The notes under the pieces: generated by a model
What the model was told of the DNA's origin: nothing
The model's database searches: none
Seen by the model: only the letters and a program-made list of their open reading frames with translations
Shown: piece by piece, positions 1-8,648 of the stretch
Layout of the letters: each line of letters opens with the position of its first letter
Numbering within the stretch: position 1 is the first letter of the stretch
From: Sinorhizobium sp. A49
Lineage (GTDB): Bacteria; Pseudomonadota; Alphaproteobacteria; Rhizobiales; Rhizobiaceae
Assembly: GCF_002002725.1 (NCBI RefSeq)
Contig: NZ_MUNW01000092.1
Coordinates: 1-54,553, forward strand
Length of the DNA stretch: 54,553 bases
Direction of reading: 5' to 3'
Translations under genes and position numbers: made by a program

Positions 1-455
1 AAATGCGCCCGGTCCACGATCCGTTGTCGTCGTCCTCCGCACACGGCATGATCTGCCACCACCTGGCCGGCATGCCGGATGATGACTCGGCCCGCCAGCA
101 CCAGGACCTGAACGCTCTCGCCGATCAGGCGCCAGGGAACCGAGTAGCTGTTCGTGTCGAGATCGATCGCGCAATCCGACTGAACCTTACCAACCAGATC
201 TCGCAATTGTCCGAGGGGGGCCTGCCCCGCCAGTGGACGTAGCACCCTGGCTTCGCCGGCAAAACGTTCCGCCGGTTTGACGCCGGTGGTGCCGTGGTCG
301 CGCTGGTCGGCAACTTCAGGTGTCTAGCGATCCAAGTGCGCTTCCAGCGCGGCCCAGCTATCGAAGCGACGACCGGCGATTGCGTTCTTCTTGAAGTAGC
401 CGACCCCGCGCTCGTCTTTGCCATTCGTGCGTGCCCGCAACGATCCGCCGTCAAA
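1..455 (-). pseudogene. IS21-family transposase (IstA) C-terminal remnant
   Basis: Reading the minus strand from about 455 down to the window edge gives an IstA-like stretch: RARTNGKDERGVGYFKKNAIAG, as two short blocks, then DHGTTGVKPAERF and YSVPWRLIGESV. These correspond to the region after the DDE domain and the C-terminal SH3-like part of IS21 transposases. A TAG stop at 324-326 interrupts the frame between the AALEAHLDR and TPEVADQRDHG blocks, and recognisable coding ends near 455, so the N-terminal helix-turn-helix and most of the catalytic domain are missing. The 3' end lies outside the window. No IstB helper ATPase or terminal repeat is visible. It is a decayed insertion sequence, and it abuts the broken nucleotidyltransferase gene. 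Confidence 0.75.
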
Positions 456-531
456 GCTGGCTCGTCGCAAAGCATGTTCTAAGGATTAGCCACTTCCTGC
501 CGTCACGCCGCGGCTTTTGGCATGCTACAAT

Positions 532-838
532 TCATGCGGGGGGCGGTGAAGAAGGTCGTCCAAGACGCATCCGGCATATCACCTCCTCGTCAGCCGCCTC
601 TATAAAACCGCGCTGTCGAAGCTCTTCCTGGAGGTGTGCCCATGCCGCTTGGCCTGTCAGATCAACGATGAGATCAATGTCATCGGTGGCGCGAACATCG
701 TCGAGCGTTACGGGATCGGTGATGAATAGCGCAGTAGTTCAGCCGCCGACGAAGACCAAGCGCTCACGCAGATCCTCGCCAAGTGCGGCTGAAACGGCTT
801 TGAGCATTTCTAGCAATTGAGCGCGGATCGCTGTCATT
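532..838 (-). pseudogene. Nucleotidyltransferase (AbiEii-like) pseudogene
   Basis: The frame starts at 838 with MTAIRAQLLEML and reads ERLVFVGG, stop, TTALFITDP, then DDIDLIVDLTG. The GG motif followed by the D-x-D pair in DDIDLIVD is the signature of the MNT/AbiEii-type nucleotidyltransferase fold. A TGA at 739-741 sits where relatives usually have a Cys codon (GGCTTALF). The frame is lost again near 560, where the rest of the domain should follow, and only IS21 debris lies beyond. The start ATG overlaps the stop of the upstream gene by four bases (ATGA), so the two were a translationally coupled pair. The product is presumed inactive. Confidence 0.75.
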
Positions 839-1403
839 TACTCATGATCTTCGACTTGAGATGATCGGTGGCGAGATCGACTTCCCGCTGGTTCCCGAGC
901 CTAATCGCATCTACCAGTGCCAGGTACTCATAAAGTCGCTCGTCTTTCAAAGCGGCCTCCGGCACGCTTTTGAAAAGGGGATCGACCGCTTGACCCATCT
1001 CTCGTCCAGCGGAGTAGGGCCAGACGTAGTTATAGGTCCCGCCGCTGACGAGAAGCTCTTGAAGCATCGGCGCAGCAAACGCGGTGTGGACGCCGCGTTG
1101 TATCGGCCCTACCTGTGCGGGAAACACGAACCTAAGGCCATGGGTGATGAACTCGAAAAGGTTTCGCCGATGTGGCCGTGGTTCATTGGTGCGACTATCT
1201 TTCCGCGCGATCCCGGAAGCGACGCTTCTCTTGATCGACTGCGCGATTTCGGTTTTGCTAATCCCGAGCAGAGCTTCAAGATTTCGCACCGAATAAGGGT
1301 CGCCCCCGAGGGATTCAGATCGCAGTTTATCTGGCCCCTTTGTGAGTTCCTTGTCTTGCAGGCTGAGCAGCTTCAGCAGGACGATTATGTCTTGGCTCTT
1401 CAT
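834..1403 (-). CDS. Winged-helix protein, partner of the nucleotidyltransferase (AbiEi-like)
   Basis: A 189-residue soluble protein. Residues about 25-70 (GDPYSVRNLEALLGISKTEI, then QSIKRSVASGIARKD) look like a winged helix-turn-helix. The rest is an alpha/beta domain I cannot assign. The start at 1403 (MKSQDIIVLLKLL) is chosen because GAGGAC lies just upstream; the frame is open further back but without a good site. The gene is coupled by ATGA to a broken AbiEii-like nucleotidyltransferase. In AbiE type IV toxin-antitoxin systems the helix-turn-helix partner represses its own operon through inverted repeats, and a long palindrome is found here 7 bases before the start codon. The antitoxin/repressor role is inferred from gene order and that palindrome, not from clear sequence identity. 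Confidence 0.6.
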   Translation of the reverse strand: MKSQDIIVLLKLLSLQDKELTKGPDKLRSESLGGDPYSVRNLEALLGISKTEIAQSIKRSVASGIARKDSRTNEPRPHRRNLFEFITHGLRFVFPAQVGPIQRGVHTAFAAPMLQELLVSGGTYNYVWPYSAGREMGQAVDPLFKSVPEAALKDERLYEYLALVDAIRLGNQREVDLATDHLKSKIMSK

Positions 1404-1766
1404 GGTGACTGTCCTCTGTCCTAGGACTGAGGACACCGAGCACGAACTTTCCCGCTTTGTCAAAGCCAGAGTGGCCGAGAGATTTTAAGCATTGACAAAC
1501 AGGGCGCGTCATCGAGTTGGCTACTACCGAGATAGCTGGTCGATTCAGTTCAAGGCGAGGGATAGGAGACCCTCCGTGCCGCCGGCTTGCGGGCTCCGAT
1601 TTCACCTTGAGCCTGGTGGGCGCGTGATCTGACGCGAAGTAGACGTTCGGTCGTCCTCGGCCGAACGCACGCGCCGACGACCCCCTTCGTAAGTGCGAAA
1701 TCCTTGGCTTCAGTCCCATCATTTCAGCTAAGGTGGGGGACATCGCCCAAAGGGGATTCAAGGCCA
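1404..1766. other. Intergenic region between divergent genes
   Basis: Apart from the palindrome at 1410-1435 and the TTGACA-like element at 1458-1463, no coding or structured element is evident. Ribosome-binding sequence for the methyltransferase gene lies at about 1750-1756. Confidence 0.5.
1410..1435. promoter_or_regulatory. 26-bp palindromic operator candidate
   Basis: Each half is 13 bases (left arm TGTCCTCTGTCCT) and the halves are reverse complements except for one symmetric pair (1417/1428), centred on CCTAGG. It lies between a TTGACA-like -35 box (minus strand, 1463-1458) and the start codon at 1403. That is where a self-repressing helix-turn-helix protein would bind to shut its own operon. 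Confidence 0.6.
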
Positions 1767-2438
1767 ATGCCCCCAGAGCAGAAGCACCGTTCGCCCGTTG
1801 CGCTGGAACAGCGCGACGTAAGCACCGACCAGCGCATGTTCTCGCCTTCCGTTGCGCGAAATTCGGCGCCGATCCTCGCGGTCCTAAAACGTGTCCTTCC
1901 AACACATGGCGCCGTGCTGGAGATTGGATGCGGGACCGGCGAGCACGCCGTGGGTTTTGCGGGAGCAATGCCCAACCTCACCTGGCAGCCGAGCGATCCG
2001 GATGCCGACGCCCGCACCAGCACGTCTAGCTGGATCAAATTCGCAGGGCTGAAGAATGTGCTGGTACCGCGGGATATTGATGTGTGCTCAGGACAATGGG
2101 GCGTCGAACAAACGGGGCATTTTGACGCCATCGTGTCGATCAATATGATCCATATCGCGCCATGGGCGGTAAGCTTAGGATTGTTCGCAGGAGCTGGCCG
2201 TTTGCTTCACGCTGGTGGGCTTCTTCTTCTCTACGGCCCATTCATGCGCGACGGGGCACACAACGCTCCCTCGAATGCTGCTTTCGACGCGGCTCTAAAG
2301 GAGCGCAACCCATCCTGGGGTGTGCGTGATATCACTGATCTTGAACAAGTGGGTGAGGCCGCTGGACTTATTCTCCGCGAGACGATCGAGATGCCTACCA
2401 ACAATATGTTGCTGGTCTTCTCCAGCGGTAGTGCCTGA
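1767..2438 (+). CDS. DUF938-family SAM-dependent methyltransferase
   Basis: A 223-residue protein. The start MPPEQKHRSP has AAGGGGA 10 bases upstream; an in-frame ATG at 1704 lacks a ribosome-binding site. The N-terminus DQRMFSPSVARNSAPIL and the AdoMet-binding glycine loop LEIGCGTGEHAVGFA (residues about 50-65) are characteristic of DUF938 (PF06080). The later block IVSINMIHIAPW and the glycine-rich LLLLYGPF strand complete a class I methyltransferase fold. The substrate is not known for the family. The gene stands alone, about 190 bases upstream of the sulfite oxidase gene on the same strand. Confidence 0.85.
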   Translation: MPPEQKHRSPVALEQRDVSTDQRMFSPSVARNSAPILAVLKRVLPTHGAVLEIGCGTGEHAVGFAGAMPNLTWQPSDPDADARTSTSSWIKFAGLKNVLVPRDIDVCSGQWGVEQTGHFDAIVSINMIHIAPWAVSLGLFAGAGRLLHAGGLLLLYGPFMRDGAHNAPSNAAFDAALKERNPSWGVRDITDLEQVGEAAGLILRETIEMPTNNMLLVFSSGSA

Positions 2439-2626
2439 ACGACAAGCGGGCGCGAAAGAGACGTGGGCACGCTGCCGTCCGAGGTCGACCCGAGGACCGT
2501 GCGGTATGTGCTAGAATGCTCCCTAAGGCGGAACGCGACAGGCGCACTGCGAGGGGCGGTGTGATCTAACCGGAATTCGCGCGAGCGAGTGCCAAGGTTG
2601 TGCTGTTGGAAGGGGAGACGAGGACT

Positions 2627-3736
2627 ATGCCGACACCAGAGCAACCCAGCCTAGTAGTTCGACAGAAATCCCCACAGAACACCGAGTTTCCGTTTGCGTC
2701 GCTCTCCGATTGGCTGATCCCAACCGAGCTGTTCTTCGTGCGAAACCATTTCCCCTCGCCGGACCTCAATGCGCGAGACTGGAGATTGCACGTTGGCGGG
2801 GCGGTGGAGCGGCCGATCGAACTTGACCTCGACAGCATCAAGGCGATGCGGAGCACGACTTTCCCCGCTGTCGTCGAGTGCGCAGGGAACGGCCGCGTCT
2901 ACTACGTGCCACCGAAGGAGGGGTTGCAGTGGCAGAACGGAGCCGTCGGTAATGCTGCGTGGACAGGTGTTCTTCTGCGCGAGATTTTGGAAATGGCGGG
3001 CGTTAAGCGAACCGCGCGTGAGGTTCTGCTTGTGGGCGCAGACAGCGGCGTGGTCGACACGAACAAGAAAACGGCTTCTCCCGGCCCCATCGCTTTTGCT
3101 CGCAGTTTACCGCTTGAGAAGGCCATCGCTCACAGCACGATCCTTGCCTATTCGATGAACGAGGAGCCGTTGACGCGTGATCACGGCTACCCGCTACGCG
3201 CGGTTGTGGGTGGCTGGTTCGGCATGGCTTGGGTCAAGTGGATAACGCATATCACGGTTTTGGAACAACCGTTTCTTGGCTACTGGCAGGCGCGCGACTA
3301 CTTCCGTTGGGAGCGCAACCTCGGGGAACCCAGGCTAGTCCCTCTCGCGGAGATGGAGGTCAAAGCGCAGATCGCGCGACCCGTGCAGGGGGCGCGTCTC
3401 ATCGCCGGCCAACCGTATCGGATTTTCGGAGCCGCCTGGAGCGGCGAGGCTGTTATCCGGCAGGTGCAGGTCTGCACCGGTGATGGTAGGGGCTGGCGCG
3501 AGGGAAGGCTCCTCGAAACAGAACGTCCCTTTGCATGGCGCTTGTGGGAGTACATGTGGACCCCTGAAGAAGTGGGGCGATATAAACTGCGTTGTCGCGC
3601 GATCGATGGGGCGGGGTGCGTGCAGCCCGACCTGCAGCGTTCCGACTGCGAGAGCTATGCGGCCAATTGGATCGTTCCGGTGGAGGTTACGGTCGTTCCC
3701 GAGCCACAGACCTATGAGGAGGAATTCGTGATCTAA
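2627..3736 (+). CDS. Sulfite oxidase-type molybdopterin enzyme
   Basis: A 369-residue member of the sulfite oxidase family, expected to oxidise sulfite to sulfate with a molybdopterin cofactor. The oxidoreductase molybdopterin-binding domain spans residues about 30-240. The cofactor-ligating cysteine is in VVECAGNGR (Cys85). GVPL-type loops follow, including DHGYPLRAVVGGWFGM, and a Mo-cofactor dimerisation domain (residues about 255-355) ends the protein. There is no signal peptide and no haem domain, so electrons must go to a separate partner, and none is encoded nearby. The start MPTPEQPS is preferred over an upstream one because GAGGA lies just before it. A role in protection from sulfite is inferred from the family. 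Confidence 0.85.
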   Translation: MPTPEQPSLVVRQKSPQNTEFPFASLSDWLIPTELFFVRNHFPSPDLNARDWRLHVGGAVERPIELDLDSIKAMRSTTFPAVVECAGNGRVYYVPPKEGLQWQNGAVGNAAWTGVLLREILEMAGVKRTAREVLLVGADSGVVDTNKKTASPGPIAFARSLPLEKAIAHSTILAYSMNEEPLTRDHGYPLRAVVGGWFGMAWVKWITHITVLEQPFLGYWQARDYFRWERNLGEPRLVPLAEMEVKAQIARPVQGARLIAGQPYRIFGAAWSGEAVIRQVQVCTGDGRGWREGRLLETERPFAWRLWEYMWTPEEVGRYKLRCRAIDGAGCVQPDLQRSDCESYAANWIVPVEVTVVPEPQTYEEEFVI

Positions 3737-4084
3737 TTACCCGCATGGGGCGGAATGGCGCAAACTGCGACCCATGTTTGCAGCAACGGCGGCCGGTGGC
3801 TCGATGACCACTATGAGCGCGAAGCGGAAACAATTTCCCCTTTCAGCCGCTGGCGGGGACGGGCCGCCTCCGCCGGAGCACCAGGCACGGACGCTTCCCA
3901 GTCCCCGACTTCGATTCATCGCAGCCACTAGACTGATGCAGTTGACCGGGACTTGTCAGGCCCGCCCAACCTTCACTTACGAGATTGAGAACCTGCGATG
4001 AGGCGTCCCAACGGCCGGCCGCTCCCGCGGCCGGGCAAGCAAGGGGGGCGATGAAGCAAATTCCCGAGGTGTAGGATACGACGT
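3737..4084. other. Convergent intergenic region
   Basis: The sulfite oxidase and cold-shock genes converge here. The only structure seen is the GC-rich hairpin at 4015-4034. No convincing coding sequence was found on either strand. Confidence 0.5.
4015..4034. terminator. GC-rich stem-loop downstream of the cold-shock gene
   Basis: CCGGCCGC, a TCCC loop and GCGGCCGG form a perfect 8-bp stem about 50 bases past the cold-shock stop codon. There is no T-run in either direction, so it may be a weak or factor-assisted terminator or an mRNA-stabilising hairpin. Confidence 0.35.
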
Positions 4085-4288
4085 TCAGGCTGGCCGGACG
4101 TTTTCGGCCTTCGATTTTCCGGTCTTGCGATCCTGGCCAAGCTCGTAGCTGACCTTTTGGCCGTCGCGCAATGAGGTAGCGCCATCAAGCGCCGACACAT
4201 GGACAAAAACGTCCTGTCCACCGTTGTCGGGCGTGATGAATCCAAAACCCTTGTCCTGGTTGAAGAATTTAACAGTACCGGTTGCCAT
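4085..4288 (-). CDS. Cold-shock domain protein (CspA family)
   Basis: A 67-residue protein that is a single cold-shock domain. The RNP1-like motif KGFGFITP and RNP2-like motif VFVHVSAL mark the nucleic-acid-binding beta barrel, which melts RNA structure. The start MATGTVKFF is set by GAGG six bases upstream; the ATG two codons earlier would sit directly against that site. About 400 bases without genes lie upstream, consistent with the long leader typical of csp mRNAs, but I did not identify a cold box. The length is normal. Confidence 0.93.
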   Translation of the reverse strand: MATGTVKFFNQDKGFGFITPDNGGQDVFVHVSALDGATSLRDGQKVSYELGQDRKTGKSKAENVRPA

Positions 4289-4701
4289 AGTCATCCTCGT
4301 CAGCTGAGTTCTCTGAGTTTTGCCGCAGAACCTTATCCAGCGCCGGCCCCGGTGGCAATCACGCATGCTGCCACTGAGACTTTCGGACTTGAGGGAGCGG
4401 CGAGCGGAACTAGTCCGGGACGCGTTTGGCGTGGGCTCGGTTCGGTCCGGTGGTAGACGCGAATCTGCGCCAATGGGCTTTTCGTTGCAAAAAATGCGAG
4501 CGCTCATAAGCAAGCGCACTCCTTGCCACATGCGCTAGCATCTGAAGGAGCCGCGACATGCCGGCCGGCGCCGTTCAGCATCGTCGTAAAGGAGGCGGCG
4601 GGTGGCCTGAGCCCCCAATATCGTGTGGGCGACACGGCACAGTCGGAAATGCTAGGGCTGTTCATCGGGCAGGGGCGCGGACTGAAGAAGGACACTTCCC
4701 G
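4289..4701. other. Divergent intergenic region, cold-shock gene / exsH
   Basis: This probably holds the cold-shock 5' leader on the minus strand and the exsH promoter on the plus strand. I could not identify promoter boxes with confidence and saw no gene. Confidence 0.4.
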
Positions 4702-6099
4702 ATGAGCAAAACGGCCATGAACGCCCTGGGGCAGCCCCTTTACTACAGTGGAGATTCGACGGCATGGTTTTCCGCAACCGGATCCGGACCGACCCTCCAC
4801 GGCACGTCTGGCAATGACTCCCTCTGGGGTGACAGTTCTGTCGATTTGACGATGATCGGCGGCGCCGGCGAGGACATCTATTTCCTTTACTCATCGTTGA
4901 ACCGGGCCGAGGAGGCCCCCGGCGAAGGCATCGACACGATCAATACGTGGATGAGCTACATCCTGCCGGAGAACTTCGAAAACTTGACTGTCACCGGAAG
5001 CGACCGACACGCCTTCGGCAATGATGCCAACAATATCATCACCGGCGGATCGGGCAGCCAGACCCTCGACGGACGCACAGGCAATGACGTTCTTGTCGGT
5101 GCGGGTGGTGCCGACATCTTCGTGTTCGAACGTGGCAACGGCAGTGACCTTATCGCTGATTTCAGTTCCAACGACACGGTTCGCCTCGAAGGCTACGGGT
5201 TCACCTCGTTTCAGCAGGTGCTCGCCAATGTCGCCCAGGAGGGCGACGATCTCCGCCTTGATCTCGGAAACGACGAAAGCCTCGTCCTTGCCGATACGAC
5301 AGCGGGTGAACTTCGGGAAACCCAGTTTAAGTTGAGCCTCGACCGGTCCGGCTTGACGCAGACCTTTTCCGACGATTTCGACGCGCTTCAGCTCACCACG
5401 GGAACCGGGGGAGTTTGGGATGCGAAGTATTGGTGGGCTCCGGAAAAGGGGGCAACGCTCGCTGGAAACGGCGAGCTGCAGTGGTACATCAATCCGACCT
5501 ACCAGCCGACCGCTTCCGCCAACCCGTTTTCGGTCGAAGATGGCGTGCTCACAATCACTGCAGAGCGCGCCACGGGTTCGATCCAGAGCGAGATTGATGG
5601 CTATGAATACACGTCTGGTATGCTGACCACCTATTCCTCGTTTGCCCAGACCTATGGCTACTTCGAAATGCGGGCCGACATGCCGGACGATCAAGGAGCC
5701 TGGCCGGCGTTCTGGCTGCTGCCCGCGGACGGTTCCTGGCCGCCGGAACTCGACGTTGTAGAGATGCGCGGACAGGACGCAAATACCGTGATCGCCACAT
5801 CCCATTCCAATGAAAACGGGTTTCACACATTGAGCCGCGACGCGGTGCAGGTGGCCGATACGGATGGGTTCCACGAATACGGTGTACTTTGGACGGAAGA
5901 CGAGATCATCTGGTATTTCGACGACACCGAGATCGCACGCTCCGATACGCCCGCGGATATGCACGAGCCGATGTACATGCTTGTCAATCTCGCTGTTGGT
6001 GGGATGGCGGGCACCCCGGATGACGACTTCATCGATGGGACCGAGATGAAGATAGACTACATCGAGGCATATTCGCTGGACGCTGATTGGTACCTCTAG
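4702..6099 (+). CDS. exsH: ExsH-type secreted endo-beta-glycanase (GH16)
   Basis: A 465-residue protein, the length I recall for Sinorhizobium meliloti ExsH. The N-terminal half (residues about 30-210) carries RTX-like glycine/aspartate repeats (HGTSGND, GGSGSQTL, GNDVLVGAGGADIF), which bind calcium and direct type I secretion without a cleaved signal. Residues about 240-465 are a GH16 domain with the catalytic motif ELDVVE (Glu349, Asp351, Glu354). ExsH trims the acidic exopolysaccharide succinoglycan to low-molecular-weight forms after export by PrsD/PrsE. Neither the transporter nor exo genes are in this window, so it depends on components elsewhere. The start MSKTAMNA is chosen because GAAGGA lies about 10 bases upstream and family homology begins there. 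Confidence 0.85.
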   Translation: MSKTAMNALGQPLYYSGDSTAWFSATGSGPTLHGTSGNDSLWGDSSVDLTMIGGAGEDIYFLYSSLNRAEEAPGEGIDTINTWMSYILPENFENLTVTGSDRHAFGNDANNIITGGSGSQTLDGRTGNDVLVGAGGADIFVFERGNGSDLIADFSSNDTVRLEGYGFTSFQQVLANVAQEGDDLRLDLGNDESLVLADTTAGELRETQFKLSLDRSGLTQTFSDDFDALQLTTGTGGVWDAKYWWAPEKGATLAGNGELQWYINPTYQPTASANPFSVEDGVLTITAERATGSIQSEIDGYEYTSGMLTTYSSFAQTYGYFEMRADMPDDQGAWPAFWLLPADGSWPPELDVVEMRGQDANTVIATSHSNENGFHTLSRDAVQVADTDGFHEYGVLWTEDEIIWYFDDTEIARSDTPADMHEPMYMLVNLAVGGMAGTPDDDFIDGTEMKIDYIEAYSLDADWYL

Positions 6100-6266
6100 G
6101 CACAAGAAGCGTGCACGGGGATCGGCAGGGTTGTCGGTCCCTCCGGGCATAGAACGCGGGACGCGCCTCATTCGGCTCGTCGTCCGCCGTGTGCCTAGTA
6201 TGAGGCTCCCTTCGGTGCGGCGAAAGTCGCATAATGCATCAAGGGGAACGCTAGCGGCAGGTTAGC

Positions 6267-6508
6267 CTAACCCTTGATAGCAGACAGCCGCTCGATTGCA
6301 TCAATGGGATTGAATCCGAGGATCGCCGCGATTTCGAGAAGCTCTACTACATCGACTCTGCGTTGACCGCTTTCTAGCCGGGCGACGAATGATTGATACT
6401 CGCCCAACTTGGCATGAGTTCCGTTTGCGTCAGGCCTGCCGCCTCCCGCTTTTCAATCAAGAGCGCGATGAGCGCCTTGTGCCTCGGTGTCCCAAGCGTT
6501 TTGGCCAC
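6267..6508 (-). pseudogene. XRE-family helix-turn-helix regulator, frameshifted
   Basis: From a GTG at 6508, with AAGGTGAG upstream, the frame reads MAKTLGTPRHKALIALL, then EKREAAGLTQTEL. It then slips near 6412-6416 and continues one frame over as KLGEYQSFVARLESGQRRVD and VVELLEIAAILGFNPIDAI. Joined, this is a complete small XRE DNA-binding protein of about 80 residues. A single-base loss breaks it just before the recognition helix. The LysR fragment at 6542 begins within its likely promoter region. Confidence 0.75.
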
Positions 6509-6541
6509 GAATGCTCACCTTGTTCAAGATGGGGTCTTCAG

Positions 6542-6691
6542 GATCTGCCCAACCGCAATTTCGAGATCAGGAAGGTGCGGGGTGTGGACTTCAGGATCGG
6601 CCTTGGGGTTGCGTGATCCAAGGACGACCCCACGGCCGCCCGCGACGACATCATCGATATCGCCCGGTCGCTGGTCAGAGCGGGGAGGTGA
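6542..6691 (+). pseudogene. LysR-type regulator 3' fragment, copy 1
   Basis: Fifty codons beginning DLPNRNFEIRKVRGVDFRIG and ending with an RAGR stop match the last part of a LysR substrate-binding domain. An in-frame TGA stands where copy 2 has TGG (LGVA-W-SKDDP). The DNA is about nine-tenths identical by eye to the corresponding part of copy 2 at 10346-10496, and it is related to copy 3. No helix-turn-helix region is present. Confidence 0.8.
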
Positions 6692-6838
6692 GGAGCGCCG
6701 TGTCGGACTGATCCCGACACGCGTCGTCAAGTGCAGCGATACCGAAATCGCCAGCGACGGGAAACTCCGTCATCCGTTGTTCAAGGGAATTCGCGAGCTG
6801 CGGACAACATCGACGTGTTAGAGCTTGAAAAGCCTCTT

Positions 6839-8272
6839 CTATGAGGCTCGCTTCACACCGGGCGGTTGCCACGTCCCATCCCCCGCCGGCAGGATGGAAG
6901 GCGCTTCCGTCTTCGGCCAGTAAAGGCGCATAACGAGATAGATTTTGTCGTCCGGTGCCGGAAGCCAATTGGATTGCTTGTCCGCGCCGGGGCTGTCTTT
7001 CTGGATGTAGAGGGTGAGCGAACCATCCTGGTTCTTCTTCATACGCGGCAGCATGGGAGAGTTGATCAGGTAGCGATTGATCTGGTTCTTGACCAAGAGT
7101 TGGCTCTTGCCGTCGTATATCGTCACGGACCAAAATGCATTCACTGGCGGCAATTGATCGGCCGGGAAGGTCAGGGTGTAGTTGTGCTTGCTGCCATCGA
7201 GCGGTGCACCGGACGCGTCCGTTCGGGTATAGGGGTACATGGCTTCCACGGCATCGTTGCCCAACAGGCCGCCCTTGGCGGCGCCTGCCCGCATCACCCA
7301 ATCGCCATTGTAAAAGGCTTCGTCGCCAAAAAACGAGCCAACGTTCCAGCCGTTGATGTTCTTGTTTCCACTGGCCAGCCATTTGTCGACTTTGTCATTT
7401 CCTTGCTTCATGGCCACCAGGATTTCGGCTTTATGTTCGAGCGATAGCTCCTTGAACTCGAAGGTCTTGCCGGGACCGATGCCAATCCTGGCAAGTTTCG
7501 AACGGACCTCCTTATCCCTTGGTGTTTCAGGGACGAATTGCAGGGCCGCATCGAGATACTGGAAGAAGTTATCCTTGATCCCGGACGTGGTGGCAGGAAG
7601 GAACTCGATTGTGGCCGCGGCAGGCGGGGCCGGAAGTTTAAGAAAGCCGGAAAGCGGCTGGGCCTTGTAGCCGGTCTGAATTTTCTCGACATTCGGCATG
7701 TCGTCGGGGTTGAAGAGTTGCGTGCGGATAAGCGCGAGCGTGAACGGTGTCGTCGACTGGAAAACCTTCTTGATCCCTGGGGGCGTTTTACCCTTCCAGT
7801 CTGGGCCGACGACCAGGTAGTCGCTCGGCTCGGTCCCCGTGGTGCGCGTGCCGATATAGCCGAAATTGTAGGTGTTGCCGTCGATCAATTGGACCGAGTA
7901 GTAGCGGTCCTTTTCGACCATCGGCACCGAGATTACCATCGGCTCAGTGCGCAAATCCAGCCAGAGGATTGAGTAAGGCGTGTCGCTGTTCGGCGTAATG
8001 ACTGCCGTGTCATCCGGGGTTGCGACATGGTGCTCGTTGCTGATTTCGTTAAACGGCGCCTTGAACTGCCCCGAGTTCCTGTCAACGGCGAACTCTTGCA
8101 TAACCGCATAAATCATCACCAGCGGCAGGCCGTAGATGAAGCCTTCCTCGGCGATGTCCTTTGCTTCGACGAGGCCCGGGTAGCTTTGCGCCATCAGGAG
8201 GCTTGGCCTCGCAATCGCGGCGCCAACGGCGATCACTGCGCTGGATCGAAGTAGATCTCTCTTCGTCAACAT
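6839..8272 (-). CDS. DUF1254/DUF1214 exported protein
   Basis: A 477-residue protein with a twin-arginine-like signal at residues 1-28 (TKRDLLRSSAVIAVGAAIA, one basic pair rather than RR). The N-terminal DUF1254 domain includes GFIYGLPLVMIYAVMQEF and PNSDTPYSILWLDLRTEP. The C-terminal DUF1214 domain has FWSVTIYDGKSQLLV and LYIQKDSPG near the end. The biochemical role of this family is unsettled. The start MLTKRDLL has AAAGGAG nine bases upstream. It is transcribed divergently from an AraC-family gene 376 bases away, the likeliest regulator. Confidence 0.85.
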   Translation of the reverse strand: MLTKRDLLRSSAVIAVGAAIARPSLLMAQSYPGLVEAKDIAEEGFIYGLPLVMIYAVMQEFAVDRNSGQFKAPFNEISNEHHVATPDDTAVITPNSDTPYSILWLDLRTEPMVISVPMVEKDRYYSVQLIDGNTYNFGYIGTRTTGTEPSDYLVVGPDWKGKTPPGIKKVFQSTTPFTLALIRTQLFNPDDMPNVEKIQTGYKAQPLSGFLKLPAPPAAATIEFLPATTSGIKDNFFQYLDAALQFVPETPRDKEVRSKLARIGIGPGKTFEFKELSLEHKAEILVAMKQGNDKVDKWLASGNKNINGWNVGSFFGDEAFYNGDWVMRAGAAKGGLLGNDAVEAMYPYTRTDASGAPLDGSKHNYTLTFPADQLPPVNAFWSVTIYDGKSQLLVKNQINRYLINSPMLPRMKKNQDGSLTLYIQKDSPGADKQSNWLPAPDDKIYLVMRLYWPKTEAPSILPAGDGTWQPPGVKRAS

Positions 8273-8648
8273 TTGCCGTACTCCTTTATTGTTCGATGAG
8301 CTACCGAAACGATGCGAGCTGTAGGGCAGCACCGGAACCCTGGACGCAATTGTCCGGTTCGTTGGCTGTTGGTGAGTATTCGCAATAGCCGATGCGTGCT
8401 GCAGTCAGGATCGCACTGAGCCGCAAGCGGCAGGTGCTAGTACAGAAATTCCGGCTCGTAGTTGCGCCTGGCCACGCCCGTATAGGAGAGCGGCGTCAAC
8501 GGCATGCCGATGATGTCGATGAACAGAGGTCGCAAGATGTTCCGATCTCAACTTGTGCTACGCATATGCTTACGCCACTAAACAGTATTCGCAATTCGAA
8601 ACCACTCAATTTGCGCCACAGATGTACTATTTCTGGAGTGTTGCACCC
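8273..8648. other. Divergent intergenic region, DUF1254 / AraC
   Basis: This is the presumed shared control region. No repeat, dyad or clear promoter could be assigned by eye. The AraC frame is open back to 8553, so part of this stretch could be coding if an earlier start is used. Confidence 0.4.

Noticed and set aside
739-741. TGA at a normal Cys position in the nucleotidyltransferase as a selenocysteine codon
   Set aside because: No plausible selenocysteine insertion hairpin follows and the frame breaks again downstream, so a nonsense mutation is simpler.
4891-6171. 426-residue open frame antisense to exsH
   Set aside because: It is a GC-rich shadow of exsH codons. The plus-strand protein has full family motifs; the minus-strand one has none.
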